A stretch of 64,000 nt of DNA from Ophiodon elongatus (GCA_016806645.1 JACSYO010000471.1:2069501-2133500); one strand, 5' to 3'; positions 24,201-38,167 are shown, counted from the stretch's first letter. Notes: a model not told the origin generated them from the letters alone. Program-made: numbers and translations.

Positions 24201-27200
24201 TGAGTCTTCACTCATGCCTGCATGTTCATATGTTGGTGTGAACTAAGGTGTGTTATTACCGCTGGTTTTTCACTCAGCACAAACCTTGCTGTGGTTGGTT
24301 TAGAGAGGTGATAATGGCCGCCATGTGGGCTGCGGGCTTCATGGCATGTCTGAAGGACATTCAAACCATGACCTCCACTTTTAAACGTTATTCCCCTTCT
24401 ACCTTCTGAACTCCCTACTTCCCATGCAGCATATGCGAAAGCAGCCACACACAAATGACAATAACTAAAGCTGAGCTTTAGCTGCCACAGCCTAGCGAGG
24501 ACTAAGGCAGTCTGAAGAGGAATGCCAGAAGGAGAGACTTTCCCCTCCATCTATTTCTGATCCTGACAGCACATTCTTTACGTCTCCCCTGCTGTCAGTG
24601 AAAGGAGCCTCCTCTGCTGTTACAAAAATAGCCTTTTCTTTCCCTCGTTTTGACAAGTGACCAGTTTTTCTTTTCAAATGTAACAAAATTGTTAAGTAGT
24701 CATCACAAAGCATTGGCAGTGAAGGATGACGATTGCATGTAATCTCAAAAGAAAAGATTATACAAATTCTCTGAAGCGCCCTGCTGTTTTTTTTACACTA
24801 AATAGAAGAACTACTGGAAGCAGAGTGGAGAGGAGAGAGAAAAACAGAAAGAGGATGAGGAGGAGGAGGAACAAAACAGCAAGAATAACTGGTGCTGGAT
24901 TGAGGAGAAGCACAGATGTGGGATACGGAGGCAGGCAGACAGAATAAGGGACCATGAAATGGGGATAGAAAACTGTGCTTGGGGAGAAAGAGACAGAGGG
25001 AGAAATGGAGGAAAGGCGGATATCTGCAGCACCCCAGCTGCGAGGCTTAAGGAGCTTAGCCCTCCTGCCCATCACATAAGACTCCTCAAGTGCAGGCATT
25101 CACCACTGCTGAGCTACTGCTGAGAGAAAAGTGAGCAAGAGAGGTGGAGAGAGGAGAGGTGTGGGTGGGTAGTGGGGCTCAACATGGGGAAATTATGCAG
25201 AAGGGGAGGGTTCAGATTGAGAAAAGGGGAGTGTTCGATACATTTTAATGGTGTTTCAGTTCAAATTGGTTTTACAGCAGACACTTGTTCTAATATATTA
25301 AACATTTAAAGAAAAAGTTTTACATTTTGGAAAAAAGTCCAGGTCTCTGCCGGGGTGGACTGGCCCTCTGGCATACCAGTCGTCTTTTTTCTGACCGGCC
25401 CACGAAACAGGTGAATTGGCCCGATGTATTTTTTCCTTAATTGACACTGAACGCCCAATCATATCTATAAACCCATCCCCCTTTTGGGCTTAGTGCCTTC
25501 GTTAAAGTAAATAGCGCATCTGCCAAAAAATGGTTGCGACAAATTGTAAAGGAGGCGCGGAGAAATTACAGGCCATAAAAGGACCTTCAGGAAGAATGGT
25601 CTGGGCATCTGAGGCTACAGCCCAGAACGTTTTCAGAATAGTCCCAGACTTCTCAGACCATTTTAGCAACCTTTTAGTGAACTATATTTATATATAGCTT
25701 AGAACAAAGACTGGAAACAGGGGGAAACAGCTATTAATGTATCGCTTTTACACATCGCTTTTTGTACAGAATAAACAAACAAGATATAACGTGTTAATTA
25801 GTGACCTTTAGATGTGCTGTGAGGCAGATTTAGTTACTATTGGGCAGAGCCAGGCCAGAGCCATCTGTCTCCCCGTTTCCAGTCATGACAGTTGTATCTA
25901 GCGTAAGAAAGCATATGTGTATTTCCCTAAATGTTGAACTATTCCTTTAAGGAAATATTTAATCAAATGTGGTGTAATCATCTTGTCACTAACAAACCTT
26001 GTGCAATGATTCGCATCATTATCGTCTATAAGGGGGAACGCTTGATCAGATGTATCAATTATAAGGCTTTATGCTTTTTTAAATTTGGTTTATCTCTTAT
26101 TTCCCCATCTGTGCTTTCTACCACAGGAAGTGTAAACCGACCGGGGCCGGTCCCTGCCTTCTTCAGGAGCCCATCTGTCATCCCAACCCCACTGGACATG
26201 AAGCCCTTCCTCCAGTTCCCCCTGGAGTCGCATCACCCGGCCGGCATCGGCCTCTTCCACAACTTTAATACAGTGAGTGCTCACAGGCACACCTGTGCAA
26301 ACACACACGTGCATTAATGGCGTCTGGGATTTGTTATCGACTGGTTTCACTTAACAGAAGACAGAGCAGGTATTGTGGTTTTGGGGAGTTGTCTCCAGAG
26401 TGAGGACAATTGATAAAGTGTTGAGGATTTATACTGCATAATCCAAAATGATAAGGTGACAGCTGTTTACTTTTTATTCAGCTGAGTGAGTTTCAGCATA
26501 ATTGAGAAAATGCCCGGGCGAATGTTTTACTGCAATAAAATGAGTTACGGCTAATCAATTGTACAAGAGGCACAGGGCTGGATTTTCCACAGTCAGCATT
26601 TTCTGTGGCTCCTTTTCATTTCTAGATTGGGTTTCATGTGAAGGTCAGCGTGGTGACAAACAGGGAAGCATGTGCACCACACATACAAACACAGTGTCAT
26701 TAAGCTTTTCTTTATGCGCTCAGGCAAAATGACCCTTACGCAGTTCAATCATTCATCCTGCTTCAGCGAGGACTTTGAGTGTGTCCACTAATGCCAGAGC
26801 ACCTCAATCCTAACCCTAACCCTAACCCTAACCCTAACCCTCTGTCAGTACAGTAACATTTAAACAAGTCTAAGACACCGCTGTCATCCAGTGATAGAAG
26901 GCTGCAGCTCAGTGAGTCCTTATTTAAAGCAGGGCGACCAGCCCCCTCGTCCTTAGAGACTGAAGGCACACGGAGAAGGGAAACGGCCGAAAAACACTCT
27001 ATTGCTGCATTTATTGTTTCAAACACAGTTATGCTCCAGTTTGGAGTGTGGAGTTCAATGAGTTACCAAGAGATCTTGTATCAAATCTGTCTCACCAGGA
27101 TCACAGGTCATTTCTAGACACTTACGATTCTCAGGAGTATACTGTAGGTCTTCTTGCATTGAGACAGAAGCTGCACAGTGATGCAGAGGGAGAGAGTGAG

Positions 27201-29718
27201 ATACTGTTGATTTAAAACGCTCCAGAGGGAAATACATTAACTGTAAGGCTAAAGTTTAATGTACATGGTATTAGTCTTTGTGTCGGTTACTCAGTTTGGG
27301 CACATAAGATATACTTTAAAGTTATAATTATTATAATTAGTTATAATTATTCATATTTTCAATACATCAAAGCCCATCTTGATGCCATTTATGGTCATTT
27401 TTTCAAGCAATTAACTGTGTTTGTAGTGTTTTCATTGTTACAATCCACACTCCACTGCATACCCATACACCAGGGACTCATAGGAAACAAGCATGCACAT
27501 CTTGGACCTGATCTGGAGCACACGATTCAATCATGAGTCATTGTTACCGTGTAAAATTAAACTGAATTATCTTCTACGCTGATAATCCGACTGAACTGCA
27601 ATTTTGTATCACTTAATAATTCAGTTTGCGCTCATTTGTGCACATCTTTTTCAACGGACACAGAAGCTGCAGGACTGCTTGTTGGGAGCAGTTAACAATT
27701 TTCATGTCAAGTGAAGTTTGACATTTAAGAGCTGATATTTCTTTAAGTAGACTTACAAACGTATTACTTATTCTTGTCAATATTTCCGTGGCTCTGGCAG
27801 AGATGCCGTCCCCTATCTTAATCTTAATTCTGCCTACAAAGCTCTGATTGGCTCAGTTTTTTCTCGAACCAGGGTCGACAAATAGCACAACAGCAGATTT
27901 AGAGGTCTGGAACCAAGTTAACTGTTGTCTTTAGTCTTCTTTAAAAAAAAACTTGAGGTAATGAATCCTTTCAGCATACAGTTAAAGTGCTCTGTTAACA
28001 GATAAATGAGTTGCTCTTCCTCTGAGGAAGCCTCTCAAGATATGTTTGCTGTCGCCAGTGGTCAACAACGTACCATTTCAAACAAAACTATGGGACCTGT
28101 AGTATTAAAACACATTTTTGTTTCCACCAAATCCACCAAGACTGAAATCTTAAGGATTTTAACCAAAAAAAATCAATGAAAAAATGTTGGATGATCTTGA
28201 GCTATGCAGCCTTTACCGTGTATTAGAGATTGTATATTTAAGAATGAAGCTGTAAATAAGCCCAGATATTCATATGACACACAGTGTACATTTCTGGTGC
28301 AATAAAAGCTTCACTTTTGAGGGAGGAGAGAGTGAAAGAGCAGACAGAGAGCGGACTCATAGGTTAATGAGGTCATAACAGTAGGGACAAAAGTAAAGAA
28401 AGAGATCATAGTGAGAACAGGTGGTAAAAGAATGGCAGCGAAAAACACACAATGAGGCACACAGAGAGATCAACACGGAGAGCATCCACCATTAAGAGAC
28501 GGACATGACAATGATTGAGGGTTTTTTGTTTTAACCAAGCTTGTAGGCATGCACACACACATCGGGACACAGATACTAATTAACTTAGATACACACACAA
28601 ACTGTCATGCATTCAACACACAATGTTGTAACAAATGTACAAACATAAACAAACAAACTTGGAGGTGTTACAGAGGGGTGTACCAAAAAGCCAGATTAGT
28701 GGGTTTGCGAGGTATGTTAAGCCTAAAGCCAGAGATGAAAGTGGCTCTCTTTTCACCTAGCTACATCACCATGGCAACTTGTGCTGCAAACCTAACCTGG
28801 TCTGGATCAGTTTATGTTCCAAGTTTTGGATTGAAATAGGCTAAAAAGCGCCATTCACTAATCAACTCCTTTAGAAATAGCCTCACTCATAAAGTCATAG
28901 CCAATCTATGAGCAATACAGATTCTCGGCTGAGGGAATAAATGATAAATGCAAGCTTGTTGAGCCGTAATGTTACATTAGTAATGCCATCAAACGAAGAC
29001 ATGCAGTTACAGTAGCACAAACTCTATGCATTGCATCGCGGGCCCGTTTTGAGCGGTAACCCTGGGTTATGGGCAAGCTGATAACCACCTTTGTGGTACC
29101 CATTGTCTCTGAATAGGGCTTTAAGCTTTGTCGCGCAAGCTAAGGCAAAGAAAGCCTGGCTCTGTCAAAATGACTTCATGGTAAACCCCTCAGGTCTCCA
29201 CATGAAAAACAGAAAACAAGAGAGAGGTGAACTGGAGAAACGACTTAGAGACAGGAGCAACAAAAAAAAAAGCAGGCTAAAGTCTATAAATATTCCTAAC
29301 AATGCATTCAAAAAGGGTTAAGTTTTCAGACCAATTATACCATTTCCCCTGGTGCCTTGAGCTTGAGAGTGTAAACAGTCTCTCATTTGGCAGCAGACGT
29401 TCACAGTCTGAGCAGGAGATGAGAGGCAGAGTAAAACCGCAGTGTGCTGTTGGCTACTTAATGAGGGCAACACCCAGCGCTGTGGTTGTTGAACCCTGCC
29501 AAAGGGCCAGAGAGCTCACACGAGTTCATTCAAGTCGTCTAAAAATGAGGCGGTTAACATTTCATGAGAGGGACGTGGCGTATATCTGTGCTTGATCTGA
29601 ACATCACAAGCTTGGTTGTTATTTTTGAGACGAAGTTACAGGCTGATATTTAAATTTGGCATTTAATTTGAGTTATTTCCATTTCCATGACTTTCTCCTA
29701 TTTTAACTCTTTAATCGC

Positions 29719-29780
<62 letters not shown>

Positions 29781-32700
29781 TTTGTTTATATATAGTTATT
29801 GCTTTTTAAATTATCTACAGCATATTTTTATGTAAACCTCCACTCGTCCATATACCATTTGGTTAATTGTTTTACAATTTCAGCAGTTTTATAACTCTGA
29901 TTATTCCAATATATTAAAATGTGAAATTAAATTTCCCTGCAGGGAAATTTGATTGCTTTTCTCGCAAAAAGGCCCTAATGTCCCTTTAAATCTAAAATAG
30001 ATGTTTTATCTCTTATCAAGGAGCTTCACAGAAAATATCTTAATTGTTTTGTATGATATTCTGGTATGATGTTTTGAAAAGCAGAGGTTTTGTAGCACAC
30101 GTACATTTTTGGAGCTAGAGGGTCTGTAATTAGGCCCTTCTAACCCCGGCATGAATTAAAGCGTTTGAACGACACCCAAGAACTCCAGCTGCTGCTGTGA
30201 AAACACACATCCTCCTGTCCACATCAATCACTGCTCCCTCTTCAATTCACTCTTCTCCACTCTTTTTTATCTCCCAGCTTTCTCCCCCTTCAGCGGCTCC
30301 CCGTGTCATTCTCTTCCACCTTTCCTTTAACACCTTTCTCTCTCATCCACAATCACCGGGCTGCCGTTAGGAGAACAACGGAAACTCTGCCCTCAGCTTC
30401 TCCAGTGTTGAATCTTTGATGTGACCTCTGGGTTGTCTGTCCACAGATGGACCCCGTCCAGAAAGCTGTGATGACGCACACCTTCGGGCCACCTATGGTG
30501 AAGACAAAGCGGCCAATCATCTCCTGTAACGTCTGTCAAATACGCTTCAACTCAGAGGTATGAAACCTTAAACACTTCAAATGCAGGATCTGCTTTTATA
30601 GCAGCGGGCGCAGCAGGCCTGTCATGCTTTGGATTCCTAAAACATGCCAAAGCAGTGTGCATGTGGTGGTAGTACGAGTGATGTTTGGCATTAAAAGAGT
30701 TTGGAGGACTTTGTCTCTCTTATGGCCTTTACAAAAACACACACGCAAACGTGTAAGAAATTAATTAAAGTGTGTCTATCTGCCAAATGTTAGCTGCAAT
30801 GTTAACATGTCCGGCTAACTAACTTACTACTGACAGTAGAAACCAAGCACCTCAATAATGACGTGCTTGGTCAATAATTGACTAATCACTAAGTCCTTCT
30901 CCAGCTGACTTCCTGTTGGCTTCTCGCACACATGAATGGGATAAAATAATCTAATCGTACAGCTAGAATTTCCAAATGTTATTGGAAGGAATCGATAGAA
31001 TTCTGATAATGAAAATAATACCCTAATTTCTGGGTTAGTGACACTCAAAAAAAGGGTTTTACAGACGCTCCTTTTTGCAATGATTGTGTATGGGACAAAT
31101 CGCTTTTGGGGTTAGTGTGTGCCTCACGTGATTAAAGCAGAAGTTCCAGTACCCCGTACGGCCACTATGCCAAAATAGCTTCACAGCCCGGTGCCATTCC
31201 TGAAGGCTCAGCCAGAGGCAGTTGTAATTTCAGCTCCCAAAATCAACAGTTGCTGGCTGGAAATGAGAATGAGAAAATTACCAAGCATTTCAAGTGGTAA
31301 ATCTGTAGCCGTTTTAATTGTAAACTGCATATGACAACAGAAAGCTTGACAACTGTAGAAACAGTATGGGGGGGGGGGGGGGCAGACCTTAGCAAACAGT
31401 CAAACCATCTCAGAGCCCTGCACCTGCACTCTTGGCAAATTAAATCATGACCTAAAAAGTTAGCTGGCTGGAGTCAAAGTTAGTTGGTGATTGACTGTAC
31501 AGCTGGAGCAGGTGAGAACTTCACAGTTTCTCAGCTCCAATTTTAGCCTGTTCAGAAAAACGAGTGGGGGGAGGAAGACCGAGAAAATCCCTGCCTGCTT
31601 AATTTATTCTTTGACTGTCCAGTATCATTTTGGATGTCCTTCTGCACTCAAGTATCAAAAGCTTAAGGTGATGTTGTGTGTCAGAAAAGTAACTAGAAGG
31701 ACAGCAAACAAGTTTCATAAAGTTTGCAAAACCTTTCTTTTAAGTGTACAGAGATTTTGTTGGTCTGAACTGTGTAGCAGGCTTCAAAAAGTATATTTCA
31801 GGTGAGTGTAATGAGTGGTTTTCAATTCCACTCTGAAAACATTTAATGGAGGGGTGTGCGACGTGTGAGGATGAACCACAGTTCACACAAGCTAGTCCTC
31901 AAAGTTAACTTAAAGCTGATGGAGCAAGATTTCTGCTTTTTACTCTTGACAGACGGCACTATGCCAACATGAGGCAGAGGGACCAAAATAAAAGACGCCA
32001 GAAGTTATGAAACACTAGAGGAATTACTTGAGTGCCCCCATTAAAGAGGCAGTACTGTTAACTGAAGTTGAAAAGCAAATAGCTCATAATGTGGACATTC
32101 AAAACCCAGCTACTGGATGTCATGACTGATGTGCTAAGAGTCAAGTACTTGGCCTTTTACAGTGTGTATGTGTTTGTAAGTACACATTTACAGTGGAAAT
32201 ATTTTGATGGTCTGAGACTCTTTCGTTGCACGGAGAAATAAGAAATTAGATAGCACATTTCCTGGCGGGCCATAAAATTTTCTGATCACGCTGCCTCGGA
32301 AAATCTATCTACAGGAAAAACTGCATGACCTCTCAAATTATGCCACAGGAGAACAGCCCATGATAATGTCTACAGTTAGTTCTATTTGAAGTGAACGTTT
32401 CCTGAGCTCAATTTGTTATGCGGTCCAACTAATTATCTGAGTTTGACTGTGTATTCGTCAACATTGAAAGGGTTTTTACGATGGAAAAATCCTGGTATTT
32501 CTGACCTACACTGTAACCTCTAACTTAAACACGAGTAGAAATCAAACAAAAGCCCGACATACAAGCCTGGCTAAAAATATAAATGCATTCCAGTGATGAA
32601 GTGCTAAATACTTGTACTCTAAATGCAATGGTGTATAAAGGACACAGGCAGGGAGGGAGTCATCTGAAACTTGTGTAACTCTGTGAGGGGCCGCTTAATT

Positions 32701-35700
32701 ATATCTCCCCTTCTCAGACTTGCATGTTCCCACATGGTCTACATGAGCATGGAATACAGAGCATGAGTGGCGGCTTCTTACAGCATGTTCATATTTACAT
32801 ACCGTTTCGGTAAAGATGAACGTGCATGTGTGAAAATGCATGTGTATGTATGAGAGTGCTGGTGTCACCTCTGTGCGATGCAGTGGGATGTCTAATACTG
32901 AGCCACCTGTTTGTTCTGCCTGCTGTTTTACTTGTGAGCCTCAGTGTGCATCTGCTCTGCTGCAGCTCTACAGCACTTTACACAGTAACCTGAGAGACTG
33001 GGAGCTTAAAGCACGGTGGGCATTCTTTAATAATGAAGGAATACTCTGCTTACAGTACAGTACTTGGCTTACTCGTGCTGTCTGGTCTGCGCTGCAGCAG
33101 TTCAAAGGCAGACAAACACTCATTATTTTTCATCAAGTCTTCTTCAGGTCATACGAAACCCAGAGTACATTAACAATACCAACATTTATCTTTTGTGTTC
33201 ATGTGGGAGGGAGGCAGGGGTTAAATGGGAGTTCTCAAGTACTTACACAAAGTGAAAGAGGCAGATTGATAGCGGCCATTCAGTCCAAGGTGCTTCTCAC
33301 TGCTGCTACGCTGTAGCCACACATGTTGCAATCATAACAATGCAATTCATTTCTGGCCACAGAGGACAGATTAGCCTGCCAGTGTTTAGCTCAGCTCTGC
33401 TGCAAGGCTGACGTCACACCATGCTGCATTAGCCATCGTCACCACTGCAGTACCATACTGGACACCTCTCTCTCTCTTTCTTTCTCTTCCTGTTCTTCTC
33501 AGGCCCAAACCAAATCGTGTTTCATTCATGTCTCCGGCTGTTCAGCAAGGGGTTTTGCTCACCATTTTCCTGTTTTCATTTTTCTGCTTCCCCCTCTGTG
33601 GGGTATACAGTATCATCTGTCCCCTCTCCTTCTCTCCACCTCTCCAGCTTCTTCCCATCCCCTCTTCCTGTCGCTGCTGCCAGTACCCCGTACAGTAGAT
33701 TTTCCAGACCCAGTCTCTCTGCTTTCTGTGCCTTTGTTGCTTTATAGATAAAACATCAAAGCACATCCTGCTTAGAGAGAAAAGGGATTTCAGGGACATT
33801 CACTTGCTCTCATTTTCTCCCTCTTAAATCCCATCTCTGCTTCTTCATTCATCTTAATTCCCATTTTCAGAGGCTCTTTCGCAGCTTCTCTCAGTCCATT
33901 TTACCTACTATGCCCAACATCATTTATATTTTATCATTCTTCACTCTCCTCAAGATCGGATGCGTTAATCTCTTTTACATCTAATTGTTTCTGCTGCATC
34001 CCACCCCCCACCCCGAGCCTGTCAAGCTTCTTATGCTTGAATTGACGGAACACCTCCATTGATTTCTTAAGATCTGACACTGAAGGTCACAGGGAGAGTG
34101 AAAGTATCAACGCTGGAGCAGAAAGAAAACCACTGAGAGTTGCAGAAAGGGAGAGGGAAATAAGAATGGCAGCACAAAGTGTGAACTGCAAAGAGAAGAA
34201 GGAGCATTAAATATGTCTTTCGAGCTCTCTGCTGTCATTTGTTTGTGGAGTTGTAGGGCTTCATCTCCTTGTCTAATTGCAGGGCTTTGGGTCGCAGCAG
34301 TCAGAGGAGTTGGGTTACACAGGCGGATCTATATCTGCCTTTCTGTCATCACCAATCAGGATGAGGGCTATATGGGTAACTAACATTGGCAGTTAATACC
34401 CCGGGCTTACAGAGGCATCGTGGACACATCCCAGTGGTCCCTTTGCCTCAGTGAAGCAATCCCACAGAGTCCCAAACATGTAGGCCTACTACCGGTCACA
34501 CGCCTTGTGCAGGTCCCTCAGCCTTGTTATTGACATAATGAAATCTCATTCCAGCAGGCCTATGCACATACAGTCACACACCCAATCTTGTATTACTGAA
34601 TGAGTGAGGAGCTTACAAGAACTACACCTCCCTCTTTCCTTTGATTTCATATGATGCTGACATGCACATATCTGGACTTGGAGGGTAACCCCGATTTCCC
34701 AGCCCGGTATCTCTAGGAGTTAGTTCTGTATTGGATGTTTCTGCAACTTATAATATATGACCAATGCCAATGTTAATTGACAATAATGTAATTACAAATT
34801 GTAAATATATTGAATGGCTATTCCTAGAAAAATAAGTAGCATAAAAAATAGGGTTTCATTTCCTTAAAATCGTATGAATCATAAATTTAACACATAACTC
34901 GTCAACCGTTTAAACTGATCCTCTTAAGTGCAATCATACAAGGACAAGCAGACAAACACACACTTGTGTTCTTCTTGATTTGCTAAATTATTTTCCCTCG
35001 GCAGCTGACTGTTAACTGATACTGGTTACCCACTGCCCTCCAGTCCATTTTAAATAATCCCACACTCAATAATCACCATCAGCTCAGCGGGCCAGTTCAG
35101 TGATTACACCAGTAGTGAAGGAAGACGAGGGTATTCTGAGGGCTAATCTTCCCTGACAGCCTCATCAGCACATCAGACCTGCAAACCCTCGGCTCAACAG
35201 CCCTTTACTTTGATGCACCGAAAAAACAGGGTGCCAGAATATGTTTCAGAATTTGTGAGTAAATGTTGGATTATCCTGGGGAACAAAAGAAATAGGGGTT
35301 TGCTTAGTTAAATATTTATTAACTCAGTTACTACTCGAATGGGTTATGATACACATCCATACAAGCACAGTCTTCACATGATGGTAACTTGATGATAGCT
35401 CAACTGGAGATCTTTGGAGTTGATGTAGGTGTTTGGTTCATCTCCTGGTTTTGAACATACATATCAAAGATAACTGGTGTTAGATTTGAATGTGTTCAGT
35501 GAAAGCTTTTTGCATTTACTTGGTAATGAACATCTGACAAGCCCATTTTATTGGGCTTATGACTGCACAACTAACAACTAAGACAAACATGTAAATATAA
35601 AGCTGACTGGCAACAGAAAAGGGCACAAAATAATGTGTGTTCACTGCGACATTGTGATCAAATGAATCGTGATGAAATCTTCTGTTAAAAAGTGGAAATA

Positions 35701-38167
35701 TGAATCCAGTCGTGCCAAATCAAATCCATGAGTTCATGTCAACCTCTGATATGTTTTGCCAGAGCCAGGCTGAGGCCCACTACAAGGGGAACCGCCATGC
35801 TCGGAGGGTGAAGGGGATCGAGACATCCAAGACAGCTCGTCTCCAAGAGGGCGACAAGCAGCACCCTCCCCCTACTGCTTCGCCCTCCCCACCAGGCCCC
35901 TCGCCATCTAGCCCTGAGCCTGATTCTAATATGCAGGGTGAGCATCACCAATGACATATGATGTCATACACACAAATCTGTCACAAAACAGTAAAGATGT
36001 CCAGCACAGCTGTTGTGTAAAGTGATTGGATAGAAACTAACCAGAGAAGAGTGTTGGTGCCCTGGTTTCTTCTAAGAAATGTAATGTTAATATGATTTAA
36101 TTAGAACTTGCAAATCTGATCACCAGAAAATAATACATTTATTCTAACAACCTGCGTAAATTGCTCTGATCTATGCAGATCCAATGATTCAAGATTTCAT
36201 CACACAGTTCTATATAGAGTTGAACTATGACAATAGAAGAAAAAAAAAACACAGGGATCTAAAAATTACACAGCTGTGTATTCGTCCTCAGAGAGGCAAA
36301 GTTTTAAGCACAGTCATTATTTTCACACTTCTATATCATGATCCTCAGGGTTGACAAGTTCATTATATGGTTGACTTTCCACAAATTATTCACTAACCTG
36401 AAAACTTTGTGCTGTTTACAGATGACACTCAATCCTGTCCCAACTTTAACAAGTCACCTTTGACCCCTAGCCGCCTTCCAACACCCACACTGAGCTCAGA
36501 TGCAGAGTGTCCCCTCTTGACTTCTGTCAGCACACCTTTGCCATCCTCTCCCTCCCCCACCATGGCCCTCAGCACCTACCCGGCAGATCCAGCAGCGGCT
36601 GGTCTTCCTGAAACCCCGTCCTCAGCACCCAGCCCTTCTTCAGGAGAGTCAGAGGAAGAGAAAGCCAAGAAGCTTCTCTACTGTTCCCTGTGCAAAGTAG
36701 CTGTTAATTCCCTCTCACAACTGGAGGCACATAACAAAGGTAGGTTAACTGCAACACGATTTTGTGGGAGTGCACATATTTGTAGGTCCATCACACCACA
36801 GAGTATGCACAATCTTGGAGAGTAATAAGCCTTTACAAACAACACCATTATGTATTAAGCACTCTTAAAAACAACTTCAGAAACCCTGAAGCATGGCCTT
36901 TTAAAAATTATGGATTTAATCTGCATTTAAAAGCTTGTGCATTGGTGCCACTTAGTGGTAGGATTGCCTGGTTAAAACACTGCATGGTGTAGATAAGTGA
37001 TCTCACCTCCTACCACCTACACTACATATTGCTGCACGCAGTAAATGCAACTACAGGAATACCCTCCTATCTCAAATGTATATCATGACATTAACAGGTT
37101 TAGAATGTGTTAACTTTTCAACAAAAAACACCAACAGTCTCACCACAAAGTGCATTTAGTAGCTGTTCTGGATGTCACAGTCCTCTGAGGTTTCCTTGTT
37201 GTCACGAAATTGCAGATGTTCAGATTTCCATTTTGTTTTGGCACTTTAAGGACACATCCATGTTTGCTTAACAAATAGGTTCAAAATTAATTCTCGATCT
37301 TAGAAACGGCAGTTGAAAACATAATCTCACCACAAGGTCAATTTGGTATTTTGTATACGCTCTACACTTTACAGTAGCATGGCCTAATTGCCAACATAGA
37401 TTATAGACTTATAATTACTATTTCCAGGTACCAAACACAAAACCATTCTGGAGGCTCGGAGTGGACTGGGACCCATTAAAGCATACCCACGTCTTGGTCC
37501 TAAACCCAGCCCAGAGCAGGGAGGGGAGCTGTCTTCTGACCCCGACACTCAGGAACGCACCTTCCACTGTGAGATCTGCAACGTCAGAGTCAACTCAGAG
37601 CTGCAGCTTAAACAGGTGAGAAACCCCCACAAAGATCCAAAGAACCTGAGTGACCCTAGCTTTCCAGCAATCTCAATGTCCAATAACGCTGCTTTCTTAT
37701 TTTATGTTTTAGCACATATCTAGCCGGAGGCATCGGGATGGAGTTGCGGGGAAACCAAATCCTCTTCTCAGTCGGCACAAGAAGCGCACAGACTTTATGG
37801 TAGAAACTGAGTTTGCCTCCCATATTCCAAAGTCCACATTTATCAATTCTCCCCATAGAAAAATCATCATTTAGGTTTTAGGAAAACTCTTGCATGCATT
37901 CATAAATCTACTTCTATTTTTCCTTGATCTTTCTCAAAGGAACTTCCAAAAACTTTGGGGGCCGGACTTTTACCAAATCCTCTGGCTGTTGCCGCAGCGA
38001 TGGCAGCCGCAGCCTCCTCCAATCACCTGGCACTACGTCCTCCTTGCCCAACCTCCCACCACCATCCCCATCACCACCTCCTACAAGGAACACCCCTCAG
38101 CCTGCTGAGGCCGGCCCCGGGTCCCATCCGCACCACGCATGGGCCGATCCTCTTCACTCCGTACTGA
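15250..38167 (+). CDS. znf385a: zinc finger protein 385A (Hzf-like), 8 coding exons
   Basis: ZNF385A binds nucleic acid through U1/matrin-type C2H2 fingers; in mammals it modulates p53 target choice and mRNA localisation. Coding exons: 15250-15259, 26127-26272, 30447-30557, 35763-35937, 36422-36739, 37428-37615, 37713-37799, 37940-38167. All have GT donors and AG acceptors, and the phases join to 420 residues (human about 386). Exon 1 encodes only MIL plus the first base of Gly, matching the human MILGS start. Fingers: C79/C82/H95/H101 (split across exons 3-4), C235/C238/H251/H257 (exons 5-6) and C301/C304/H317/H323 (exons 6-7). Between fingers 1 and 2 lies a Pro/Ser-rich linker. The C-terminus is Ala-, Pro- and His-rich and ends APGPIRTTHGPILFTPY, nearly the human ending. 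Adjacency to gpr84, as in human, supports paralogue A over B or D. Intron 1 is about 10.9 kb. Confidence 0.92.
17640..18010 (+). repeat. dispersed fish repeat (GGGGATCACCAAAGTC / TAGTTGTTGAGATATTTTA family)
   Basis: This fragment carries GGGGATCACCAAAGTCATTC, GGACCATGAACATCC and AATAGTTGTTGAGATATTTTA, phrases I recognise from a high-copy percomorph interspersed repeat. A second fragment of the same family, sharing GGGGATCACCAAAGTC, lies in the stat2 gene near 58.3-58.4 kb. The class is unknown to me and the boundaries are approximate. Confidence 0.5.
21243..21280. repeat. (GT)n microsatellite
   Basis: A perfect GT run inside znf385a intron 1. Confidence 0.95.
25347..25445. repeat. fragment of a dispersed repeat (GGGGTGGACTGGCCC type)
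   Basis: It contains GGGGTGGACTGGCCCTCTGG, GACCGGCCCACGAA and AATTGGCCCGATG, phrases common to an interspersed, probably DNA-transposon-derived fish repeat. Recognition is from memory, and the edges are uncertain. Confidence 0.35.
26811..26840. repeat. interstitial telomeric repeat, five TAACCC units
   Basis: Five perfect tandem copies of the vertebrate telomere hexamer (TTAGGG on the minus strand), preceded by CC and followed by T. It is far too short to be a chromosome end, since single-copy gene sequence continues on both sides. Confidence 0.95.
29721..29777. repeat. (GT)n microsatellite
   Basis: A perfect GT run in znf385a intron 2, followed by short TTTG units. Confidence 0.95.
30558..35762 (+). 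other. znf385a: znf385a intron 3
   Basis: An intron of about 5.2 kb that splits the first zinc finger between its cysteine and histidine pairs. It has a 15-base G homopolymer at 31368-31382 and CT-rich stretches at 33.46-33.72 kb. No nested gene or clear transposon is visible. Confidence 0.7.
31368..31382 (+). repeat. poly(G) homopolymer (15 bases)
   Basis: An uninterrupted G15 run, rare in vertebrate DNA. Exact length may be affected by sequencing error. Confidence 0.85.

Larger units (their letters stand above)
15260..26126 (+). other. znf385a: znf385a intron 1 (about 10.9 kb)
   Basis: A large intron between the 10-base coding exon 1 (GGTAAG donor) and exon 2 (CTACCACAG acceptor). I see no nested gene. 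Contents are old dispersed-repeat fragments (17.3-18.1 kb and 25.34-25.45 kb), a GT microsatellite at 21243-21280, purine-rich low-complexity DNA at 24.81-24.87 and 25.13-25.24 kb, and otherwise unremarkable AT-rich sequence. First introns of this size often hold enhancers, but none can be pointed to here. Confidence 0.7.
26273..30446 (+). other. znf385a: znf385a intron 2
   Basis: It runs between a GTGAGT donor and the TCTGTCCACAG acceptor. It holds an interstitial telomere-type repeat at 26811-26840, a possible old transposon remnant near 28.64-29.12 kb and a (GT)n tract at 29721-29777. There is no gene inside. Confidence 0.7.

Noticed and set aside
24726..25099. Overlapping ORFs on both strands rich in Arg/Glu or Ser/Leu
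   Set aside because: The stretch is purine-rich low-complexity DNA (GAGGAG, AGAGAG) within znf385a intron 1. The ORFs lack splice sites or recognisable motifs.
28640..29120. Possible DNA-transposon remnant in znf385a intron 2
   Set aside because: Some phrases (AACCTAACCTGGTCTGGATC, AACCCTGGGTTATGG) recall fish transposon repeats, but I could not find inverted ends or a target duplication, so no feature is claimed.
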